Assembly (NCBI RefSeq): GCF_035325925.1
Contig: NZ_DAOKZA010000015.1
Span: 1 to 64,000, forward strand
From: Calidifontimicrobium sp035325925
GTDB lineage: Bacteria; Pseudomonadota; Gammaproteobacteria; Burkholderiales; Burkholderiaceae_C
Length of the DNA: 64,000 bases
Direction: 5' to 3'
A program made the translations under genes and the position numbers. Positions 1 to 8,038 of this stretch are shown one piece after another. Positions within the stretch are counted from its first letter, which is position 1; each line of letters opens with the position of its first letter. A model generated the notes under the pieces. It was not told the origin of the DNA and searched no databases. It saw only the letters and a program-made list of their open reading frames with translations.

Positions 1-288
1 GAGATCGCGCTGCAGCGCAGCGAGCACGGCGAGGCGATGGCGCGGGTGCGCGAACGCCTGCAGCAGGCGGGTGCCCGCCACTTGGCACAGGTCGAGGCCG
101 CACTGCAGCGCGCCGGCGCGCCGCGGCGCGAAGTGCGCGCACTGGCGCTCGGGTTGCACGCGCTGGTCGACGGGCTGCTGCGCCAGTGGATCCCCGACCC
201 CGGCGCATTCGACCTGTGCCGCGTCGGGCAGGCGGCGGTCGACACCTACCTCGGCGGCGTGCGCGCGGCCGTCGGCCGCGGCGCCTGA
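1..288 (+). CDS. TetR/AcrR-type regulator, C-terminal part (5' end outside window)
   Basis: The frame is open from base 1 to the stop at 286-288, so this is the last 95 codons of a longer gene. The visible part is the ligand-binding C-terminal domain of a TetR-family repressor: an amphipathic helix followed by the pattern GLHALVDGLLRQW, then FDL and a closing helix, as in AcrR/TtgR-type regulators of efflux pumps. The DNA-binding N-terminus is not in the window, so the family call rests on this C-terminal pattern alone. The target is unknown. Confidence 0.6.
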   Translation, partial: EIALQRSEHGEAMARVRERLQQAGARHLAQVEAALQRAGAPRREVRALALGLHALVDGLLRQWIPDPGAFDLCRVGQAAVDTYLGGVRAAVGRGA

Positions 289-325
289 GCGCGCACCGCA
301 CCCGGCGCTGGCAGACTGGCGTGCG

Positions 326-1573
326 ATGCGCACCCTGATCCACGCGCTGGCGGGCACGCTGCTCGCGCTGCTGCTGGCCGCCGCGCTGGCCTGGGGGCTC
401 ACCGTCGACGATGCGCCGAGCGTGCCCGCGCGCGACGACGTCACCGCGGCCGACGTCGACCGCGCGGTGGCGCTCGCGCGGCGCCACGACCCGCGCCGTG
501 CGCTGCCCGGGCAGCAGCGCCGCGTGCTGCTCGGCGAACGCGACGTCGACCTGCTGGTCGCGCAGGCGGCGCAACGCGCGCTCGGCGCGCATACCCGCGT
601 GCGGCTGCACGCCGGGCGGCTCGAACTGCGTGCCAGCCTGGCGCTGCCGGCCGGTCGCTGGCTGAACGCCGAGGTGGTGCTGCGCCAGGGCGACGGGCTG
701 CCGCAGGTGGAGCGCCTGCGCGTCGGCCGCCTGCCGCTGCCGCCGGCGCTCGCGCTGCCGCTGCTGCGCCGCGTGGCGACGCAGCGCGGCCTGCCGGCCG
801 ACGCGCTGCAGGTGGTCGAGTGGATCGACCAGGTGACGCTGACACCCGGTCAGGTGGCCGTGGTCTACCGCATCGACCGCAACAGCGTGCGTCGCCTGCG
901 CGCCGCGCTGGTGGCCCCCGCCGACCGCGAGCGCCTGCAGGCGCATCACTCGCATCTGTCGGCCCGAGTGCGCGACTTCCCGGGGCGCACGCTGCCGCTG
1001 GCCACGCTGATGCGCGCGCAGTTCGTGCTGGCCGCCGAGCGCAGCCGCGCCGGCGCCGACGACACCGCCGCCGCCGAGAACCGCGCGGCACTGCTCGCGC
1101 TCGCGCTGTACGCGAACCACCGCAGCCCGGTGCTGCTCGTGCCCGAAGCCTCGGCCTGGCCGGCGGCGCGGCCGCTGGGCGTGACGCTGCGCGGCCGCCG
1201 CGACCTGGCGCTGCACTTCCTGGTCTCGGCGCTGATCGCCGCCGAGGCGGGCACGCCGCTGGCCGACGCCGTCGGGCTGTGGAAGGAGCTCGACGACACC
1301 CGCCGTGGCGGCAGCGGCTTCAGCTTCGCCGACCTCGCCGCCGACCGCGCCGGCACCCGGCTGGGCGAGGCGGCGGTGCGCGAGGCGCGCCGGCTGCAGG
1401 CCGTGCTCGCCGATGCCGACGAGCCGGACTTCATGCCCGACGTCGCCGCGCTGCCCGAGTTCCTGTCGGCGCGCGAGTTCGTGGCGCGCTACGGCGGCGT
1501 CGGCGCCCCGGCGTACGAACGCCAGACCGCCGAGATCGAGTCGCGCATCGACGCGTTGCCCCTCTGGCGCTGA
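326..1573 (+). CDS. Conserved hypothetical protein with N-terminal membrane anchor
   Basis: 415 residues from the ATG at 326; the frame stays open upstream, but this start puts a clean hydrophobic segment (residues about 5-25, rich in Leu/Ala) right at the N-terminus, a signal anchor or uncleaved signal peptide. The remainder looks soluble and presumably periplasmic. The C-terminal third has a block typical of a proteobacterial family of unknown function (DDTRRGGSGFSFADLAADRA, about residues 315-335). I recognise the pattern but know no function. It follows the TetR tail by 37 bases on the same strand. No catalytic motif is evident. Confidence 0.65.
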   Translation: MRTLIHALAGTLLALLLAAALAWGLTVDDAPSVPARDDVTAADVDRAVALARRHDPRRALPGQQRRVLLGERDVDLLVAQAAQRALGAHTRVRLHAGRLELRASLALPAGRWLNAEVVLRQGDGLPQVERLRVGRLPLPPALALPLLRRVATQRGLPADALQVVEWIDQVTLTPGQVAVVYRIDRNSVRRLRAALVAPADRERLQAHHSHLSARVRDFPGRTLPLATLMRAQFVLAAERSRAGADDTAAAENRAALLALALYANHRSPVLLVPEASAWPAARPLGVTLRGRRDLALHFLVSALIAAEAGTPLADAVGLWKELDDTRRGGSGFSFADLAADRAGTRLGEAAVREARRLQAVLADADEPDFMPDVAALPEFLSAREFVARYGGVGAPAYERQTAEIESRIDALPLWR

Positions 1574-1586
1574 CGCGGCGCGAGAA

Positions 1587-3689
1587 TCACAGACCGGCGG
1601 CCAGCCGCGTCCCCTGGTCGATCGCGCGCTTGGCGTCGAGTTCGCCGGCCTCGAGCGCACCGCCGACCAGGTGCACCGCGACGCCGGCGGCCGCCAGCGG
1701 CGCGTGCAGCTCGCGCAGCGGCTCCTGCCCGGCGCACAGCACGACGGTGTCGACCGACAGCACGGTGGCGTCGCGCCGGTCGGCACCGAAGCTCACCGCC
1801 AACGCGACGCGACCGGGCTCAGCCGCCGGCCCGATGCGCTCGTAGTTCACGCCGGCGAGCATCTCGACGTTCTTCATCTTCAGCGCCGCGCGGTGGATCC
1901 AGCCGGTGGTCTTGCCCAGCGACGCGCCGTGCTTGCCGCTCTTGCGCTGCAGCAGCAGCACCTCGCGTGCCGGCGGCTCGGGCTGCGCGCGCGTCACGCC
2001 ACCGCGTCGCTGCGTCGGGTCGGCCACGCCCCACTCGCGCAGCCAGATCGGCAGATCGGTGGTCGGCGAGACGTGGCCCAGGTCGGTGCCGGTGGCCAGG
2101 TACTCGGCGACGTCGAAACCGATGCCACCGGCGCCGACGATCGCCACGCGGCGGCCCACCGGCTCGCGGTGCAGCAGCACGTCGACGTAGCTCAGCACCT
2201 GCGGGTGGTCCCGCCCCGGGATGCGCGTGTCGCGCGGCGTGACGCCGGTGGCCAGCACCACCGCGTCGAACCCGGCGCCTTGCAGCGTCGACGCGTCGAC
2301 GCGCGTGCCCAGCTGCAGCCGCACGCCGGTCACCTCGAGGCGGCGCGCGTAGTAGCGCAGCGTCTCGGCGAACTCCTCCTTGCCGGGGATGCGCTGCGCC
2401 ATCAGGAATTGGCCGCCGATGCGCGCGGCCGCGTCGTACAGGTGCACCTCGTGGCCGCGCTCGGCGAGCGTGGTCGCCGCGGCGAGCCCCGCCGGGCCGG
2501 CGCCGACCACCGCGTAGCGGCGGCGCCGCGGCGCGCGCGCGATCACCAGTTCGGTCTCGTGGCAGGCGCGCGGGTTGACCAGGCAGCTCGACAGCTTGTT
2601 GGCGAAGGTGTGATCCAGGCACGCCTGGTTGCACGCGATGCAGGTGTTGATCTCGTCGGCGCGATCCTGCGCGGCCTTGGCGACGAACTCGGCGTCGGCG
2701 AGGAACGGCCGCGCCAGGCTGACCAGGTCGGCGTCGCCGCGCGCGAGCACCTGCTCGGCAACCTCGGGCGTGTTGATGCGGTTGCTCGTGACCACCGGCG
2801 TGCCGATGCCCTCGGCGCGCAGCGCGTCGCGCAGCTTCTTCGTCACCCACGTGAACGCCGCGCGCGGCACACTGGTGGCGATGGTCGGCACGCGCGCTTC
2901 GTGCCAGCCGATGCCGGTGTTCAGGATCGTCGCGCCGGCGGCGACGACCGCGCGCGCGAGCTGCAGCACCTCGGGCCACGAGCTGCCATCGGGGATCAGG
3001 TCGATCAGGCTGATGCGGTAGACGATGATGAAGTCGGGCCCGACGGCGTCGCGCGCGCGGCGCACGACCTCCACCGCCAGCCGCAGGCGGTGCGCATAGT
3101 CGCCGCCCCAGTCGTCGTCACGCCGGTTGGTGTGCGTGACGAGGAACTGGTTGATGAAGTAGCCCTCGCTGCCCATGATCTCGACGCCGTCGTAGCCGGC
3201 CTCGCGCGCGAGCGCGGCACAGCGCACGAAGGCGCGGATCTGCCGCTCGATGCCGCGCGCGCTCAGCGCGCGCGGGGTGAACGGCGAGATCGGGCTGCGC
3301 AGGCGCGACGGCGCGACGCACAACGGGTGGTAACCGTAGCGACCGGTGTGCAGGATCTGCAGCGCGATCTTGCCGCCCTCGGCGTGCACCGCGGCAGTGA
3401 CCTCGCGGTGGCGGCGCGCCGCGGCGTGCGTGGCCAGCGTGCCGGCGAACGGCTTGGCCCAGCCCTCGATGTTCGGCGCGAAGCCGCCGGTGACGATCAG
3501 CCCGACGCCGCCGCGCGCGCGCTCGGCGTAGAACGCCGCCATGCGCGGCAGGTGGGCGCGCGCGTCCTCGAGCCCGGTGTGCATGCTGCCCATCAGCACG
3601 CGGTTGGCCAGCGTCGTGAAGCCCAGGTCGAGCGGGGCGAGCAGGTGGGGATACGGCAAGGGCGGCTCCGGCGGTGCGCGGCGCATCAT
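1587..3689 (-). CDS. fadH: NADPH-dependent 2,4-dienoyl-CoA reductase
   Basis: FadH-type flavoprotein that reduces 2,4-dienoyl-CoA during beta-oxidation of unsaturated fatty acids. Counting from the ATG at 3689 (700 residues): an OYE-like TIM barrel with the active-site Tyr in GSEGYFIN (Y177) and His in GWHEAR (H263); a [4Fe-4S] ligand set C350-x2-C353-x3-C357-x11-C369 with the same spacing as in E. coli FadH; then two Rossmann folds (GAGPAGL near 396 and GAGGIGFD). A TTG at 3659 has a GGAG Shine-Dalgarno 6 nt upstream and would give an N-terminus starting at PYPHLLAPLDLGF, much closer to E. coli FadH, so the real protein may be 690 residues. It stands alone, with its 3' end 13 bases from the upstream plus-strand gene. 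Confidence 0.93.
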   Translation of the reverse strand: MMRRAPPEPPLPYPHLLAPLDLGFTTLANRVLMGSMHTGLEDARAHLPRMAAFYAERARGGVGLIVTGGFAPNIEGWAKPFAGTLATHAAARRHREVTAAVHAEGGKIALQILHTGRYGYHPLCVAPSRLRSPISPFTPRALSARGIERQIRAFVRCAALAREAGYDGVEIMGSEGYFINQFLVTHTNRRDDDWGGDYAHRLRLAVEVVRRARDAVGPDFIIVYRISLIDLIPDGSSWPEVLQLARAVVAAGATILNTGIGWHEARVPTIATSVPRAAFTWVTKKLRDALRAEGIGTPVVTSNRINTPEVAEQVLARGDADLVSLARPFLADAEFVAKAAQDRADEINTCIACNQACLDHTFANKLSSCLVNPRACHETELVIARAPRRRRYAVVGAGPAGLAAATTLAERGHEVHLYDAAARIGGQFLMAQRIPGKEEFAETLRYYARRLEVTGVRLQLGTRVDASTLQGAGFDAVVLATGVTPRDTRIPGRDHPQVLSYVDVLLHREPVGRRVAIVGAGGIGFDVAEYLATGTDLGHVSPTTDLPIWLREWGVADPTQRRGGVTRAQPEPPAREVLLLQRKSGKHGASLGKTTGWIHRAALKMKNVEMLAGVNYERIGPAAEPGRVALAVSFGADRRDATVLSVDTVVLCAGQEPLRELHAPLAAAGVAVHLVGGALEAGELDAKRAIDQGTRLAAGL

Positions 3690-3749
3690 CGCAGGTGCGC
3701 CATCGCGCCACCGGCCATCCGCGCCCGCCCGTCATGCGCCGTCAAGCGG

Positions 3750-3828
3750 CCGCGACAGACCCGGCTCCGCCGGACCGCAGGCGGCGCGCCCTCAAGGAGG
3801 AGGCGCCGAAGGCGCTGCGGCGGTGGGT
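3750..3828. repeat. Copy A of a dispersed GC-rich intergenic repeat
   Basis: A short segment made of GGCTCCGCCGGACC followed by a GCGCCC(T)C...GGAGG...GCGCCGAAGGCGC block. Related sequence with the same order of parts recurs near 50525-50595 and 51255-51335, always between genes. It can fold into several GC hairpins. Boundaries are approximate. Confidence 0.4.
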
Positions 3829-3855
3829 CGGTTCACTCGCGCACCGGCAGGCCGG

Positions 3856-4298
3856 TCAGGCGCGCAGCTCCCGCCAGACGATACGCGACTGCTGCGCGTC
3901 CGCGCCGTCGCTCGCGCGCACGACGGCGCCGTCCAGCGCGATCTCGATCGGCGGCGCGGCGCGATCGGCGCAGGCCGCCACCGGCATCACGGTCGTCGGC
4001 ACGCCGATCGTCACCGGCAGCAGACTGGCTGCCACCGTCGCAGCGCCGCGCGCGCACTGACGGTGCATCCTCACCCAGCGACGCAGCCGGCTGGCGTCGA
4101 CCGAGTTGCGCATCGCCAGACCCGCCCTCGACACCTGCGGGCGCACCGCCTGCTCGATCATCCTGGCCTCGAACGCTGCGCGGCACCTGTGCCGACCGCG
4201 AACGTTCGTGCGCTGCACGCGCTGCCCGCCCCAAACCGGGGGCGTGTCCACACTCTGGTCTTGGCGAGTCCAGTCGATGGCATCGTGGCGGTGGTCAT
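3856..4298 (-). pseudogene. IS66-family TnpA (transposase accessory protein) remnant, frameshifted
   Basis: A start ATG at 4298 has a strong Shine-Dalgarno (GAAGGAGAT) and opens with MTTATMPSTGLAKTRVWTR, like the N-termini of IS66 TnpA proteins of Burkholderiales. After about 22 codons the similarity moves to another frame (open to 3856): FEARMIEQAVRPQVS, then VDASRLRRWVR, which matches the helix-turn-helix block of TnpA (FKAQVVxxCxxPGxS / NANLxRKW). The tail LLPVTI ... PPIEIALDGAVVR corresponds to the usual C-terminal strand pair. No TnpB or TnpC follows and no terminal inverted repeats were seen, so this is a relic of an IS66 insertion. At least one frameshift near 4230. Confidence 0.6.
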
Positions 4299-4429
4299 CG
4301 TGGGATCTCCTTCGGACAGGTTGATGGGTCGCACCTCAACCACATCCGGGGCCACGATGGCCACCCCACCCGGGAAGGCCGCCGCCGCAGCGGCCCCGCA
4401 GCACGGCGCTCTCGTGCACGGCCATGCGC

Positions 4430-5523
4430 TCATGGCAGCGGTGACGGCCCCTCCGCGCTCAGGAAGCGTTCGGCCAGCCGCACCCAGAAGGCGCTGCCTA
4501 CCGCGATGTTGTCGTCGTGGAAGTCGTAGCCGGGGTGGTGGACCATGCAGGCGCTCTGTGGCCGGCCGTCGCCACCGACGCCGTTGCCGATCAGCACGTA
4601 GCTTCCAGGCACGCGTTCGAGCATGAATGCAAAGTCCTCGCTGCCGGTCAGCGGCGGGCCCTGAAGCGTCACGCGTGAGGGGCCGAGCAGGTCCAGCGCC
4701 ACCTCGCGCGCGAAGGCCGTCTCGCGCGCACGTGCCGGTCGAGCGCGCGCACGCTGAGCTCGAGCGTCGCCGTCGCCGGAATCACGTTGTTGGCGCGGCC
4801 GGCGTGCAGCGCGCCGACCGTGACCACCGCGGCGTGCAGCGGATCGACGTTGCGCGACACGACCGTCTGCAGCGCCATCACCAGGCTTGCCGCGGCCACC
4901 ACCGGGTCGGCGGCGCGGTGCGGCATCGCGCCGTGGCCGCCGACGCCGGCGAGCGTGATCGTCGCGCAATCCGACGAGGCCATCGCCGCGCCTTCGCGCA
5001 GCACCAGGTGGCCCTGCGGCACGCCCGGCATGTTGTGCATCGCGAACACGGCGTCGCAGGGGAAGCGCTCGAACAATCCGTCGGCCATCATGCGCAGGGC
5101 GCCGCCGCCACCTTCCTCGGCCGGCTGGAAGATCAAGTGCAGCGTGCCGTCGAAACGGCCCGCCAGCGCCAGGTGCCGGGCGGCCGCGAGCAGCATCGCG
5201 GTGTGCCCGTCGTGGCCGCACGCGTGCATGACGCCGGGATGGGCGCTCGACCACGCGACGCTGGAAGCCTCGTCGATCGGCAGCGCGTCCATGTCGGCGC
5301 GCAGGCCGAGCCGGCGCGAGCCTGCCCCGCGCACGAGCGTGCCGACGACACCGGTGCCGCCGATGCCGCGCTCGACCGTGTAGCCCCAGCCGGCGAGCCG
5401 CTCGGCCACCAGCGACGCGGTGCGGTGCTCCTCGAACGCGAGCTCGGGGTGGCGGTGAATGTCGCGCCGCACGGCGACGAATTCGTCCGCCTGGGCGCGC
5501 ATCGCGTCGAGCAGGGGGCTCAT
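4430..5523 (-). pseudogene. M20D-family amidohydrolase (HipO-like) with internal deletion and frameshift
   Basis: Reading from the ATG at 5523, the N-terminal two thirds is a normal M20 peptidase/amidohydrolase: DMDALPIDE, metal-binding HACGHDGH with the Cys typical of M20D, PAEEGGGG and MHNMPG. It breaks off after LSVRALDR; the C-terminal part (ETAFAREVALDLLG ... LTGSEDFAFMLE ... MVHHPGYDFHDDN) continues in another reading frame to 4430. About 35-40 residues normally lying between these blocks are absent, so this is a deletion of roughly 110-120 bases that also shifts the frame, at about 4725-4745, where short GCGCGCACG repeats lie on both sides. It sits 12 bp after the Bug receptor, probably the same transcript. 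The enzyme is presumably dead. Confidence 0.75.
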
Positions 5524-5535
5524 CGGCTCATGTCC

Positions 5536-6516
5536 TCACTGCGGCTGCAGCTGGATCTTCTTGGCAAGGGCGCGGTAGTGCGCCGTCTCGTCCTCGAAGA
5601 ACCGCGCCGCGTCGGCCAGCGACACCGGCGCCGCCGCGAGCTGCGTCTGCGCCGCGAGCTGGCTGCGCACGCCGGGGTCCTGCAGCGCCTTGCCGATGGC
5701 GCCGTGCAGGCGCTGCACGACGTCCTCGGGCGTGTCCCTCGGCACCATGAAGCCGGTCCAGATGCGGTACGAGAAGTTCTTCAGCGACTCGCCTTCGCCG
5801 ACGGTCGGCACGTTCTTCAGCAGCTCCGAGCGCTGCGCGCCGAGTTGCGCGATGACCCTGAGCCGCCCCTGGTCGGCCAGCGCCCCCATCGCCGCGCTGT
5901 AGACGAGCACGGCGAAGTCGACCTGCCCGCCGCCGAGGTCCTGCATCAGCGGCGCGTTGCCCTTGTACGGCACGTGCTGCAGCTTGATGCCGGTGCGCTG
6001 CTGCACGTCCTCGAGGATGAAGTGGTACAGCGAGCCGATGCCGACGCTGCCGTAGGTGAGCGGGCGGTCGGACGCCTTGCGCGCCAGCGCGATCAGTTCG
6101 TCGACGCTGCGCACGCCCAGGTCGGCTCGCGTCACGACCACCATCGTGGCCTCGGCGACCGGGTGCACGAGCCGGAAGTCCTCGGCCTTGACCTTGACCG
6201 CGGCGTTGGCCAGCGGCGCCAGGATCACCTCGTTCGGCGAACCCTGGAACAGGTAGTGACCGTCGGCCGGTGCACCGAGCACCTTCTGCGCCGCCAGTGC
6301 GCCGCTGACGCCGCCGAGGTTCTCGACGATCACCTGCTGGCCGAGCTCCTTGCCCACCGGCGTGTTGATGATGCGCGCGATCGCGTCCGACGGGCCGCCG
6401 GCCGGGTAGGGCACCATCAGGTTGACCTGCTTGACCGGGAACGTCTGGGCGAGGCTGGCGCCGGCCGCGAGCAGCAGGCCGGCGATCAGGGCAAGGCGGC
6501 GAACGGGGTTCGGCAT
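5536..6516 (-). CDS. Bug-family tripartite tricarboxylate transporter substrate-binding protein
   Basis: 326 residues with a cleavable signal peptide (LALIAGLLLAAGASLAQ), then the TctC/Bug fold: VPYPAGGPSDAIAR near the mature N-terminus, LTYGSVGIGSLYH and VPYKGNAPLMQDLGGGQVDF in the two ligand-contacting loops. Such periplasmic receptors are greatly expanded in Burkholderiales and bind carboxylates, amides and similar small ligands. No TctA/TctB membrane genes are nearby, as is usual for orphan Bug proteins. Divergent from a LysR regulator across 120 bp and followed at 12 bp by the broken amidohydrolase, which suggests an acyl-amino-acid or amide ligand, though this is inference. Confidence 0.92.
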   Translation of the reverse strand: MPNPVRRLALIAGLLLAAGASLAQTFPVKQVNLMVPYPAGGPSDAIARIINTPVGKELGQQVIVENLGGVSGALAAQKVLGAPADGHYLFQGSPNEVILAPLANAAVKVKAEDFRLVHPVAEATMVVVTRADLGVRSVDELIALARKASDRPLTYGSVGIGSLYHFILEDVQQRTGIKLQHVPYKGNAPLMQDLGGGQVDFAVLVYSAAMGALADQGRLRVIAQLGAQRSELLKNVPTVGEGESLKNFSYRIWTGFMVPRDTPEDVVQRLHGAIGKALQDPGVRSQLAAQTQLAAAPVSLADAARFFEDETAHYRALAKKIQLQPQ

Positions 6517-6568
6517 CGGGGTCTCCTGGTGCTGGTTGGAACGCGCAGCCCAATGTAGGAAGGCGCAA

Positions 6569-6617
6569 ATGCAAAGTCCAATGCATTGTTCGATGCATTA
6601 AGATTCCCTAGATGCAT
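6569..6617. promoter_or_regulatory. ATGCAT repeat array in the Bug/LysR divergent promoter region
   Basis: ATGCA occurs at 6569 and full ATGCAT at 6581, 6593 and 6612. The first three are exactly 12 bp apart. The central pair forms a dyad (TGCAT-N6-ATGCA). The array lies between two divergent starts, in an AT-rich pocket of otherwise GC-rich DNA, and is a reasonable candidate operator for the adjacent LysR protein. A classical T-N11-A box is not obvious. Confidence 0.4.
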
Positions 6618-6636
6618 ACATGAGGTGCGGCCCGCG

Positions 6637-7548
6637 ATGACCCTCGTCCAGCTGCGCCACCTCGTGGCCCTCGCGCAGAGCGGGTCCTTCAGCAAAGCGG
6701 CGCAGGCGCAGTTCCTGACCCAGCCTGCACTCAGCCGCAGCATCCGCGCCCTCGAGGACGAGCTGGGCGTGCCGTTGTTCGATCGCGTCGGCCGGCGTGT
6801 CGAGCCGACGCCGGTGGGGCGCGAGATGCTGGCGCGCGCCCACCAGCTGCTGGCCGACGCCGACGATTTGCGGCGCAGCGGCGAGCGCTTGCGCGACGGC
6901 AGCGCCGGCGTGCTGCGCATCGGCCTGGGCTCGGGTCCGGGCGCGATGCTGATGACGCCGCTGCTCATGCACGCGGCACAGCAGCGGCCGCAACTGCACG
7001 TCGAGGTCGTGCGTGCCGGCACCGACCTGCTCGTGCACGCGCTGCGATCGCGCGCGCTCGATGCGCTGGTGGTCGATGCGCGGTCGCTGCGGCCGACGCC
7101 CGACGTGCACGCCGAGTTCGTGCACGAGATGCGCGGTGCCTTCATGGTGCGCCGCGGCCACCCACTGCTGAAGCGGCGCACGGGCGTGAGCTTCGACGAG
7201 CTGCTGCGGTTCCCGATCGCGTCGACCCCGCTGTCCGACGAGGTCGCGCGCATCCTCGTCGAGCGCTACGGGCCGCAAGCCCACCCGAGCGAATGCGTCA
7301 CGCTGCGCTGCGAGGAGATCCCGAGCCTGGTCGCGGTCGCCAAGCGCAGCGACGCGGTGCTGCTCGCGATCCGTGCAGCCGCGCCCGAGCTCGTGGAGCT
7401 GGAGTTGCGTCCCGCGCTCGACGCCACCGCCCGCTTCGGTCTGGTGACGCTGGTGCGCCGCACCGAGGCGCCGGGGCTCGCGTTCGTGCGCACGCTGATG
7501 GCCCGGCTGCTGCGCGACGGGCCCGAAGGCGACCGCGCCGCGCTATAG
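6637..7548 (+). CDS. LysR-family transcriptional regulator
   Basis: 303 residues from the ATG at 6637, which has GAGGTG upstream; a longer in-frame start at 6586 would lie inside the ATGCAT array and adds non-conserved residues. The N-terminal winged helix is classic LysR (MTLVQLRHLVAL, SFSKAAQAQFLTQPALSRSI, LEDELGVPLFDR). The rest is the two-lobed inducer-binding domain. It is transcribed away from the Bug receptor gene and probably controls it, perhaps together with the amidohydrolase before that decayed. Confidence 0.92.
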   Translation: MTLVQLRHLVALAQSGSFSKAAQAQFLTQPALSRSIRALEDELGVPLFDRVGRRVEPTPVGREMLARAHQLLADADDLRRSGERLRDGSAGVLRIGLGSGPGAMLMTPLLMHAAQQRPQLHVEVVRAGTDLLVHALRSRALDALVVDARSLRPTPDVHAEFVHEMRGAFMVRRGHPLLKRRTGVSFDELLRFPIASTPLSDEVARILVERYGPQAHPSECVTLRCEEIPSLVAVAKRSDAVLLAIRAAAPELVELELRPALDATARFGLVTLVRRTEAPGLAFVRTLMARLLRDGPEGDRAAL

Positions 7549-7571
7549 CAGCCGGCCGCTGGCGTGATGTC

Positions 7572-7715
7572 CCGCAGATCACTGGCATGGGTCTGGACTT
7601 CTTCTCGCTCGTCACCGACATGGTCATCCGACGCGGCTCGGTCACCAGCGTCAGGCAACTCGTGCAGCGCATCGACCACCTCGTGGCGGCGTACTCAAGC
7701 CAGCGGGCCTCCGCG
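7572..7715 (+). pseudogene. IS630-type transposase, C-terminal fragment
   Basis: A short open stretch reads MGLDFFSLVTDMVIRRGSV then VRQLVQRIDHLVAAY, the conserved end of IS630/Tc1-type transposases (usually VERFFALITDKAIRRGSFTSVKQL). The catalytic Glu of the usual NQVERFF is absent and nothing upstream in this frame is transposase-like, so it is a fragment only. It begins right after the LysR stop codon and lies just before the oxidase operon, possibly marking an old junction. Confidence 0.5.
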
Positions 7716-8038
7716 AAACCCGGTGCGGCTCAACCTTCGGCGGTGAGTCGGTGCGGGCACCGATGCAGTGCCCCGGTGCTGCCCGGCCGGCCCTGGGCAT
7801 CGGCCCGCTGCACGCCTCGTCGTCAGCCACACCGGCACCGGCGGTCCGCTGCTTCGGCTTGCCGGCCTCAGAGCCCCGGAGGTCGTCATGGGCAAGCGGC
7901 GGCGCCCAAAGAGTCATTCTTCGTAAATCTTATGATTCGTCGCCACGGGTAGGCGCGGATGCCCATCGAGCAGCGTGCGCGGCGCCCATCCCATGGCGCG
8001 CCGGGCGCGCCGGGCCGACAAGAGGGGGACTCGCACCG
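7716..8038 (+). promoter_or_regulatory. Intergenic leader upstream of the oxidase operon
   Basis: About 320 bp without a convincing gene. An AT-rich pocket near 7915-7940 holds a -10-like TATGAT at 7931-7936, the best promoter candidate for the cbb3-type operon that starts at 8039; no good -35 and no FNR-like TTGAT-N4-ATCAA dyad were found. The remainder is GC-rich and featureless. Confidence 0.25.

Noticed and set aside
3856..4298. Functional IS66 element
   Set aside because: TnpA is frameshifted, and no TnpB, TnpC or terminal repeats are nearby.
1305..4529. A 1074-codon plus-strand frame across fadH
   Set aside because: Antisense shadow of fadH and the downstream remnants; no recognisable domains and a His/Gln/Arg-biased composition.
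7716..8038. FNR/Anr box controlling the oxidase operon
   Set aside because: Looked for TTGAT-N4-ATCAA; the AT-rich pocket at 7915-7940 does not contain a matching dyad.
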